Shown: positions 14,156 to 20,230 of the stretch, in pieces
Layout of the letters: each line of letters opens with the position of its first letter
Position numbering within the stretch: the first letter of the stretch is position 1
Virus record (IMG/VR): IMGVR_UViG_3300030060_002740
Coordinates: 28,414 to 92,413 of that record
Direction: 5' to 3' (one strand)
Length of the DNA: 64,000 nt
Source: a virus
Made by a program: the position numbers and the translations under genes
The notes under the pieces: generated by a model
Database searches by the model: none
Seen by the model: only the letters and a program-made list of their open reading frames with translations
Told to the model about the DNA's origin: nothing

Positions 14156-14176
14156 GTAGTATATATCCACCTTTTC

Positions 14177-14255
14177 GGGTATAATTAGGGTTCTTTCTGC
14201 AAAGCATAGAACCATATGGTAGTATATACTTTGTAGAAATGCTACCCTAATACCC
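14177..14255. repeat. CCATATGG dyad, copy F (with two outer arms)
   Basis: GGGTA (14177-14181) and AGGGT (14187-14191) - GCAAAGC (14199-14205) - ACCATATGGT (14211-14220) - ACTTTGT (14228-14234) - ACCCT (14244-14248) and TACCC (14251-14255). It lies between divergent genes 13892-14155 and 14275-15039. TATA-like strings (ATTATACC on minus, TAATACC on plus) lie at both edges, each about 25 bases from an ATG, which is a strong case for a bidirectional promoter with a central operator. Confidence 0.8.
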
Positions 14256-14274
14256 ACAATATCTTGATAATACC

Positions 14275-15039
14275 ATGAGCGTAACATACGAACAAACAGC
14301 GAAATACACATACAGCGAAGAGAAGTTTAGCGACAAAGCATTCTGCAAGGTTGCTAAGAAACTAATGGACAGAGGGTTGACTTTAGTTGGTTGGCACTAT
14401 TCAGCATCGCCACCAGAGATAGTTTATGGCGAAGTCGAAAAGGAAACAGTCGCAACCGACTATGAGATTACTATTGGTGGTAAATCTGCATTCACTACTC
14501 AGTACCGTTCAACTGCTAACGATATTGTAGCGGAGTTGGAAGGCAATGGTTTTGATGGTGGTATTTCAGAGGTCACTAGGAAGACCACTAAGATGGTGTG
14601 GCAACAGCCAAAAGGCTCTAAGATGTATATGCAAGTCTCAAACTTTGAGGGTGAATTGTCATACTACAAGCAGTATCTCACATACAGTATAGTCCATCCA
14701 AGGAATGACGGCATGGAAGATGACTTGGCTGAAGTGGAACTAGTACCTAAACTCACTAACTCAAACGATGGAGTCATACTGACTATGAAAACGATTCTAA
14801 AGTTAGATAGGGTTCTGAGGGCTGACAGAGTAAAACCGAGTATGGTTGATATTACTCTACATGACTTTGGCCTAATCAAGAGTAAGGTCGAAGACGCACT
14901 CGGTATTCGTAATGCTATATTGAAGGACTGTACTTTCAATGTGAATACCCTCAGTGAAACTGAGTGTTCACCCGATATCATTTACCAAAGGGAAGTAGCG
15001 ACCCAATCAGCGAGGGATGGCCCACAAGAAGAAGAATGA
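14275..15039 (+). CDS. Hypothetical protein, 254 aa
   Basis: A soluble alpha/beta protein (MSVTYEQTAKYTYSEEKFSD at the start; later GKSAFTTQYRSTANDIVAEL and LTYSIVHPRNDGMEDDLAEV). Strand-rich pattern with alternating hydrophobics in the first 150 residues. No motif recognised. No ribosome-binding site precedes the ATG; the TATA-like box at the right edge of dyad copy F makes a leaderless start likely. Single gene between dyad copies F and G. Confidence 0.65.
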   Translation: MSVTYEQTAKYTYSEEKFSDKAFCKVAKKLMDRGLTLVGWHYSASPPEIVYGEVEKETVATDYEITIGGKSAFTTQYRSTANDIVAELEGNGFDGGISEVTRKTTKMVWQQPKGSKMYMQVSNFEGELSYYKQYLTYSIVHPRNDGMEDDLAEVELVPKLTNSNDGVILTMKTILKLDRVLRADRVKPSMVDITLHDFGLIKSKVEDALGIRNAILKDCTFNVNTLSETECSPDIIYQREVATQSARDGPQEEE

Positions 15040-15061
15040 ACGTAAACCCATTGTCCCGAAA

Positions 15062-15108
15062 GGGGCTTTGTGGTCGTTTATACAAAGTTATCCAACCATA
15101 TGCTTTGC
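15062..15108. repeat. CCATATG dyad, copy G (right half shortened)
   Basis: GGGG (15062-15065) - ACAAAGT (15082-15088) - ACCATATG (15095-15102) - GCTTTGC (15102-15108). The right arm is the GCAAAGC variant in reverse and directly touches the core, so spacer bases were lost. CCC-GAAA-GGG at 15055-15064 forms a GNRA hairpin sharing the left arm. A T7 run follows at 15120. Confidence 0.65.
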
Positions 15109-15151
15109 ATTGCAAAATTTTTTTGTTTCATTGTTTCTATTACCCAAAGTT

Positions 15152-15161
15152 AATTTGTATA
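15152..15161 (+). promoter_or_regulatory. TATA-like box before the 75-residue gene
   Basis: AATTTGTATA is centred about 24 bases before the ATG at 15180, which has no ribosome-binding site. This fits a leaderless archaeal promoter that may drive the late head operon. Confidence 0.4.
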
Positions 15162-15179
15162 ACCTCTTAGCGAACACCA

Positions 15180-15407
15180 ATGACCGATGAGGCTGTTATT
15201 TTAGAACTGGTAAAAAACGCCAATAAGATACTGTCCTCAATACGAGAAGAAATTGACAACATAAAGGTTCAAGGCAAGTTAGACCCTTCTTTGGATAAGA
15301 AATTAGTTGCAATAAAAACCGCTACAAAACAACTCGGTAGTGAGATATTAAACAAGGTATTCAGACAAACACGCTTAACAGATTATGAGGGCTTTGGCAC
15401 TAAATGA
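15180..15407 (+). CDS. Small helical protein, 75 aa
   Basis: MTDEAVILELVKNANKILSS followed by two helices rich in Lys and Glu, then RQTRLTDYEGFG. Looks like a small coiled coil. First gene of the long plus-strand run and directly behind dyad copy G. Function unknown. Confidence 0.6.
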   Translation: MTDEAVILELVKNANKILSSIREEIDNIKVQGKLDPSLDKKLVAIKTATKQLGSEILNKVFRQTRLTDYEGFGTK

Positions 15408-15434
15408 TTTTTATTCTGGTTATAGGTGAAAAAG

Positions 15435-16016
15435 ATGGAAAAAATTTTTGCTAGTCCCGAAAAAATTCCAGCCCATTTTTTGAAAAAAGACGGGGTAGAA
15501 TCTTTTGACCTATGGTTTGATACACTTCACAAGGACTTTCAGATGGCTAAGACCGAAGGTGGTGTTGATGATGCTATTGATGAGTTAGAGGAAGTAGTGG
15601 AAGAGTTCGACTTGACCGAGAATGAATGGGCTTCGGTTGATGATGCGTCTGATTACCTCTTTGAGCATAAGTACAAAGATAAGATGAAGAAGAGTTGGGC
15701 CGATATCATAAAAGCCACTATGAAAGCACCCCGTATTCCAAGAAAGAAAGGACAGAAAAGAAACTCAAAGGAGCATTCTGATTTGTATACAGATGAAAAC
15801 CCAAAAGGAACTATTCATGGTTTGGGATTCAAGGATGAGGAGAAGTCTAGGAAGTCTGTTTCTAAGATAAAGAACAGTAACAGAAGTCATGCACATAAAA
15901 CACAAGCCGCAATAGCAATGGAGCAAAGAGCAAGGGAAATGGGTAAGACCAAAGAAGCAGCGATATACAGGAAGTTCATAGAACAGCAGAAAAAGAAAAC
16001 CGAGGCTAGAAAATGA
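15435..16016 (+). CDS. Virion-associated-type basic protein with internal Trp motif, 193 aa
   Basis: I use the ATG at 15435 (AGGTGA six bases upstream) rather than the in-frame GTG nine bases earlier. Acidic helical N terminus (about 1-85), then KKSWADIIKATMKAPRIPRK, an internal copy of the W-x-x-[IV]-[LI]-K motif seen in many head-region genes. The C terminus, KGTIHGLGFKDEEKSRKSVS then HAHKTQAAIAMEQRAREMGK, is a module I recognise from phage and giant-virus proteins (T-I-H-G-x-G-[FY]-K-D ... Q-x-x-x-x-M-x-x-R-A), function unknown. The four-base ATGA overlap couples it to the next gene. Confidence 0.7.
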   Translation: MEKIFASPEKIPAHFLKKDGVESFDLWFDTLHKDFQMAKTEGGVDDAIDELEEVVEEFDLTENEWASVDDASDYLFEHKYKDKMKKSWADIIKATMKAPRIPRKKGQKRNSKEHSDLYTDENPKGTIHGLGFKDEEKSRKSVSKIKNSNRSHAHKTQAAIAMEQRAREMGKTKEAAIYRKFIEQQKKKTEARK

Positions 16017-16288
16017 AACAGTGGTTGATTAGAAAGTTGATTGCCTTAATGGGTAACACCTATGTTTGGTTGGACAAGAAGTTAGTTCATCCTGATGGGC
16101 CAGTTCTAGGTTTGGAGATTGATGATGACTTTGCTAAGATGAGCAGATATGAGTTATGTTGTCACATTGAGGATAAGTTCGGATTAGAGAGAGATTCTTT
16201 TTGGAAGTTGGAATCTACACAGAAGATAAGGTTCTGTTCTCAAACTGCAAGGAACATACTTACGCCAAAAAAGAGGAAGAAGAAATGA
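16013..16288 (+). CDS. Hypothetical protein, 91 aa
   Basis: MKQWLIRKLIALMGNTYVWL at the start suggests an amphipathic or weakly membrane-associated helix; the rest is globular (FAKMSRYELCCHIEDKFGLE) with a Lys/Arg-rich C-terminal tail (PKKRKKK). The tail could contact DNA. Coupled to both neighbours by four-base overlaps. Confidence 0.6.
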   Translation: MKQWLIRKLIALMGNTYVWLDKKLVHPDGPVLGLEIDDDFAKMSRYELCCHIEDKFGLERDSFWKLESTQKIRFCSQTARNILTPKKRKKK

Positions 16289-16542
16289 GTAACTTAAGCA
16301 AGTTTGATAGTCTTCATCATAGTGCGACTATGCAGGGTTCACTAAGCACCGATGATGATTCTTGGTTTAACATACTAAGAATGGGAGGGGCGGTAACGTC
16401 AACCTCAAGTGGTACATCGGCATTATTCAACAATAAAACGGGAGGGGGAAAAAGACGTGGTAAAAAGAAAAAGAGTCTCAAAAGACAAAGGTATCAAGAC
16501 GAAACTACCAGACGGGACAGACGCTACAATCAACGTAAGTAA
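16285..16542 (+). CDS. Small basic protein with internal Trp motif, 85 aa
   Basis: Start at ATG 16285 within the ATGA of the previous gene. MSNLSKFDSLHHSATMQGSL, then DDDSWFNILRMGG, a Trp motif like those at the N termini of later proteins, then a Lys/Arg-rich tail (GKRRGKKKKSLKRQRY). A head-targeting motif plus a DNA-binding-like tail would suit a protein packed with the genome. Its 3' part overlaps the start of the next gene in another frame by 86 bases. Confidence 0.55.
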   Translation: MSNLSKFDSLHHSATMQGSLSTDDDSWFNILRMGGAVTSTSSGTSALFNNKTGGGKRRGKKKKSLKRQRYQDETTRRDRRYNQRK

Positions 16543-17569
16543 AAGGTCTTTTGGACAGAATTTCCAAGAGTGGGAAAGAAAAGCCGGAGGACTTTCAGGT
16601 GATTCAATTGGGATGATTAGTCCTGAAGCCAGTAACATGACTTTACTCGATGTAGTGAAAGAACAAGGAGTAATTGGAAGAATCAAGGGAAAGAAGGGAA
16701 GTAAGATAAAGGGCAAAGGTGGAGTTGCTATCTTCAAGGCGTTGAAAACTATCTTCAATAAACCTGATATGTCCAAAGGACAGTTACCTGCCTTGAAAGC
16801 ATTGGATACACTAATGAATGCGATTGAGGGAAGTTCTGCTGACCCTCGTAATATTGTATTCTCTAATCCGGTGGATTGGTCAGAAGACACTGGAAGAGTC
16901 TTGGATACTGAACCTGTTTATGGACATTATAGAACTGATGAGTATGAAACTGTTAGAGATTTGAAAGACGAGGATGTTCCCGCAGTTTCATCAGAATGGT
17001 ATAATGATTCCAAGAATGCTGCCACACCACCATTTTGGCAAGCACTTTATGGTAAGGGAACTAATGCTCCTTTCAATTCTCCAAGCCTACATATGATAAT
17101 TAAACAGGCTATCAAAGATATTGGGGATGCCCCAATAATTATCAACAAGGACAACCCTGTTCCCATCGAGGGTAAGAAGGCTGCAACTACTGCCCTCACA
17201 ATTTCTGTATTGAGAGGCATAGTGGAAACAGAGTTGAATAATGGAAAAGAGGGTAAGTCATTTCCTGATAGTAAAGTTAGAAGATTGATTATGGGGCAAC
17301 CGTTTGATATTAGAACGGAAAAGGAATCCGAAGCAGTCAAGTCCCTCAAGAAACTGAACATTCCAAATGACATCGAGGAGTGTTGGTTCAAGTTATCAAG
17401 AAGACAAGTTAAGTTGATGGCTTTTGAACTTGCTAAGAGAAAAGGCGTGAAGATGCACTTCAGACAAGCAAGTGGAGATATTGCAAGAAGCCCATTGGTC
17501 TTCGGAGAAAGACCTGACCCTGATACTGAGAAGAAATCTCTTGATTGGAAAGGGATGTTAGCGAGGTGA
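16457..17569 (+). CDS. Hypothetical protein, 370 aa, C-terminal Trp motif
   Basis: I place the start at GTG 16457 because GGAGGGGG lies eight bases upstream; another in-frame GTG at 16409 lacks one. The N terminus is basic (KRKRVSKDKGIKTKLPDGTD). The core is globular with KVRRLIMGQPFDIRTEKESE and FKLSRRQVKLMAFELAKRKG. It ends KKSLDWKGMLAR, a C-terminal form of the Trp motif. Likely virion or packaging related by context; family not recognised. Confidence 0.65.
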   Translation: MVKRKRVSKDKGIKTKLPDGTDATINVSKRSFGQNFQEWERKAGGLSGDSIGMISPEASNMTLLDVVKEQGVIGRIKGKKGSKIKGKGGVAIFKALKTIFNKPDMSKGQLPALKALDTLMNAIEGSSADPRNIVFSNPVDWSEDTGRVLDTEPVYGHYRTDEYETVRDLKDEDVPAVSSEWYNDSKNAATPPFWQALYGKGTNAPFNSPSLHMIIKQAIKDIGDAPIIINKDNPVPIEGKKAATTALTISVLRGIVETELNNGKEGKSFPDSKVRRLIMGQPFDIRTEKESEAVKSLKKLNIPNDIEECWFKLSRRQVKLMAFELAKRKGVKMHFRQASGDIARSPLVFGERPDPDTEKKSLDWKGMLAR

Positions 17570-17572
17570 TTA

Positions 17573-17659
17573 GTGTTGAAGTGTTGTAAAATAATAGGTT
17601 CATTTGATAATTGGTCTAATACAATGTGTCCTTATTGTGGGAATTACATAGAGAGGTGA
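17573..17659 (+). CDS. Tiny zinc-binding protein, 28 aa
   Basis: Reads LKCCKIIGSFDNWSNTMCPY then CGNYIER: CC and CPYCG clusters for one zinc site. Start is GTG 17573 or the next codon TTG 17576; AGGTGA lies just upstream and spacing favours the TTG. Such micro zinc proteins recur in this virus. Confidence 0.4.
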   Translation: MLKCCKIIGSFDNWSNTMCPYCGNYIER

Positions 17660-17663
17660 GAGT

Positions 17664-17774
17664 TTGTTTTGGGGAGTCTGTTGTTTTTGTTTAGCAGTAA
17701 CTCCCTTTGAGTCATCAACTTCTTCCGGTGATTTTTGTGTTACATGTGGAACATACGAGGGGGCGTTATTTTGA
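17664..17774 (+). CDS. Tiny zinc-binding protein, 36 aa, TTG start
   Basis: A frame from TTG 17664 reads FWGVCCFCLAVTPFESSTSS then GDFCVTCGTYEGALF. CxxC pairs 20 residues apart indicate a zinc ribbon, and AGGTGA precedes the TTG. Its TGA overlaps the TTG of the next gene (TTGA). Cysteine pattern rather than length is the argument that it is real. Confidence 0.4.
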   Translation: MFWGVCCFCLAVTPFESSTSSGDFCVTCGTYEGALF

Positions 17775-18430
17775 CTGTAACAAGAAAAAGATGTCGTCTT
17801 TGTATGCACGAAGACAGGGAAATCTTTGAGAGAGATTTGGAGAGTATGCACCTTCACCCTGATGACTTGGACAGTAGGATGAACTGGCCTAGTGGGACAT
17901 CTGCCAAACATCAGAGAAATCACATGGGAGGTTATGCTGATGCCTCTAACCCCAAGTGTGCATTGTGTGTTTATGAGAATCGTTCAGAAATTGAACAGGA
18001 ATTGTATTCGGGAGATATGACTCCTGAACTTGCCGCCAAGATAGTGGGTTGTTCAAAGGAGCAAGTTGTTAGACACATCAAGAAACATACACAACCATTG
18101 GTGCAAAAAGCAGCAGCACAAATATTGGCGACAAAGGAAGTCAATGAGATTGATACCCTAAGTGGTAACATCACTAACCTTGAGAGAAAGTTGGAAGCCT
18201 TGTTTGAGATAGAAGACTTAGACCACAAATCAATTGATTCACTGACAAAGTTAGCGAAGGAAGTAAGAGAGTCGCTAAAGTATCTAATGGAGTTCAAGGG
18301 TAAACTCGTTCACAGAAGACAAGACACAATCATTGTTCATCAAATGCAGATTATCAAAGAAGTGTTAGCACAAAACCATCCCGAAGTTTGGTTGGATGTC
18401 AGAAAACAAATGGAGGATAAGTTACAATGA
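17771..18430 (+). CDS. Zinc-finger DNA-binding protein, terminase small subunit candidate, 219 aa
   Basis: Start chosen at TTG 17771 with GAGGGGG eight bases upstream and TTGA coupling. Two repeats each have C-x-x-C followed by a helix and a His pair: CRLCMHEDREIFERDLES...HQRNH, and CALCVYENRSEIEQELYSGD...VRHIKKH, i.e. two C2H2-like fingers. A coiled coil (about 125-215) follows. DNA-binding domain plus oligomerising helix, placed a few genes before the large terminase, is what a small terminase subunit would look like; this is inference. A transcription regulator is the alternative. Confidence 0.6.
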   Translation: MTVTRKRCRLCMHEDREIFERDLESMHLHPDDLDSRMNWPSGTSAKHQRNHMGGYADASNPKCALCVYENRSEIEQELYSGDMTPELAAKIVGCSKEQVVRHIKKHTQPLVQKAAAQILATKEVNEIDTLSGNITNLERKLEALFEIEDLDHKSIDSLTKLAKEVRESLKYLMEFKGKLVHRRQDTIIVHQMQIIKEVLAQNHPEVWLDVRKQMEDKLQ

Positions 18431-20226
18431 GTTGGTCAAGGGTTCTGAAGAGAAAGACTCTACGGGATAAGGTAGTTCAAGCATCCAAGGATGGTAACTT
18501 CGATGAACTTCTTCAGAACCATAAACCCGCACAATTGCGTAGAGCAGTAAACGAATTATTAGACATTGATATGCCACAAGAGAGGTTTCAGCCTTTGTTG
18601 GATAAACTTGGAACTGCTAAGAGGGTTGATGGTAAAAGAAACCCTGAATATGAAGACCCTAATACTAAGGAAATAGAAATGTATGAATCCTTCATGAAAG
18701 GTAATCACGAAGAATTACTTACATTCCTAACAGAAGGAGGAAGAAGCACAGTAACAAATAGAATTTCACGCTTGATGAAATGGAACTCTGAGAACGGAGA
18801 TGCACTTCTGAAATACGTCAAGGATAAACCCGAACTCTATGGCTACATCACTAAGGACATAACACTCACACTACCCAATAACTTTGATAGGGATATTTTG
18901 GATGATTACCAATTTGTAATGGAGAGAGGTATCAAAGTAACTTTACCTGAGTTCCTAACAATAGAACAAGGAAAGGCACTTGCAGGTGGTCAGCCATCAC
19001 AACCAATTGAGAGAACTGCTTTTGCTAGAATCTTCAAAGCCCCTGAATACAAGGATAAGATTGTAGCAACTTCTGTCAAATTAGAGGAAAGCACAATTGA
19101 TGGTGGATTTGCAGCAGATTATCTGAACATGGTTGTAACAAATCTACGTGGTAATACAAGAGAACCATTCATGCCTACATTCTCAGTATCAGAAGCCCCT
19201 TCTTCGGGACAAATTAGAGAAGCACAAAAGTTGTTCTTCGGTGCTAAGACTGGTGGAGGCACAAGTAGGATGTATCCCGCAATGGAGTATATTCTAAGAA
19301 ATGAGAAGTTGGACTTGGATGTTGGTTTTGTTAGAACTCAAACTAAGGAAACACTACAAGAAGTGGAGTTGGCTAATAAGTTCCAAAGGGCAGAGATAGA
19401 TGATGAGGAATTGAATAAGTTATACAATAAGTTTGTAAAAACCAAGACTGATGAGGATGGTAATGTAACAAGCGTTACAGGTTATGCTAACTTCAAACGA
19501 GCAGTTGTTGATGCAGGGCTTGAAGACAGGTATAACAAGTTCTTGAAAGAAACCCAAGTCAGACGCTATACTCTACCTGTTGAAGTTAGAGATGCTTTAG
19601 TTGCTATGATTGACAATGAAGCAGATGATAAACAAGTTAAATTGGTAAAGGCCAAATTAGGGCATCTATTCTCAAAGGTTGGTTTCAAGCGTTCAGTCAG
19701 AGAGATGCGTAAGAAGAAGGTAAACTACGGCGACCCTGATAAGATAAAAGAGGCTCTACTTTCTATGGAAGAAAAAGCAGAGGGAACTGTTTCTATAACA
19801 GACAAACTATTCCTTGAGAGAGTTAACTTCCTATTCGATGATGTAGACCAAGACCCATTGGGTAATTTCCTTTCGGGAATGGATAGTGGTGGTAAGTTTA
19901 GATTAAGGGATATGCAACTTTCTTCTAAGCAGGTTCTACAATTTTCAGATTTATTGGTTATGGTTCTACAATTATCGAGAAAGATGTTGAGGGATTCTAA
20001 GTTGCAAATGTCCTTGAAGAGATTACTTAGAGAAACAGATGCTAAGAAAAAGAAAGAAACGGAAGACGAGTTTAAGACAAAACTATCAGAATCATATTCT
20101 AAAATACATAAAGGTGTATTAGACGCAATAAGAAGAAAGATGGTGCAAGTGATGGAAGAACCATTGCTACACAATAAATCAGGAGCGATTCAACCATACG
20201 ATTGGATTAACGAGAACAGGAGTTGA
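18427..20226 (+). CDS. Large helical head-region protein with N-terminal Trp motif, 599 aa
   Basis: Begins MSWSRVLKRKTLRDKVVQAS, the Trp motif. The rest is charged and mostly helical with little cysteine, for example KAQLRRAV-type segments and DITLTLPNNFDRDILDDYQF. No catalytic motif recognised. A virion-internal or scaffold-like role is inferred from motif and position. It overlaps the preceding gene by four bases and the next gene follows after four. Confidence 0.7.
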   Translation: MSWSRVLKRKTLRDKVVQASKDGNFDELLQNHKPAQLRRAVNELLDIDMPQERFQPLLDKLGTAKRVDGKRNPEYEDPNTKEIEMYESFMKGNHEELLTFLTEGGRSTVTNRISRLMKWNSENGDALLKYVKDKPELYGYITKDITLTLPNNFDRDILDDYQFVMERGIKVTLPEFLTIEQGKALAGGQPSQPIERTAFARIFKAPEYKDKIVATSVKLEESTIDGGFAADYLNMVVTNLRGNTREPFMPTFSVSEAPSSGQIREAQKLFFGAKTGGGTSRMYPAMEYILRNEKLDLDVGFVRTQTKETLQEVELANKFQRAEIDDEELNKLYNKFVKTKTDEDGNVTSVTGYANFKRAVVDAGLEDRYNKFLKETQVRRYTLPVEVRDALVAMIDNEADDKQVKLVKAKLGHLFSKVGFKRSVREMRKKKVNYGDPDKIKEALLSMEEKAEGTVSITDKLFLERVNFLFDDVDQDPLGNFLSGMDSGGKFRLRDMQLSSKQVLQFSDLLVMVLQLSRKMLRDSKLQMSLKRLLRETDAKKKKETEDEFKTKLSESYSKIHKGVLDAIRRKMVQVMEEPLLHNKSGAIQPYDWINENRS

Positions 20227-20230
20227 GCAA

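Noticed and set aside
14156-14311. Longer N terminus for the minus-strand 87-residue gene
   Set aside because: The extension would translate dyad copy F; its residues are unlike a protein, and a better start lies at 14155.
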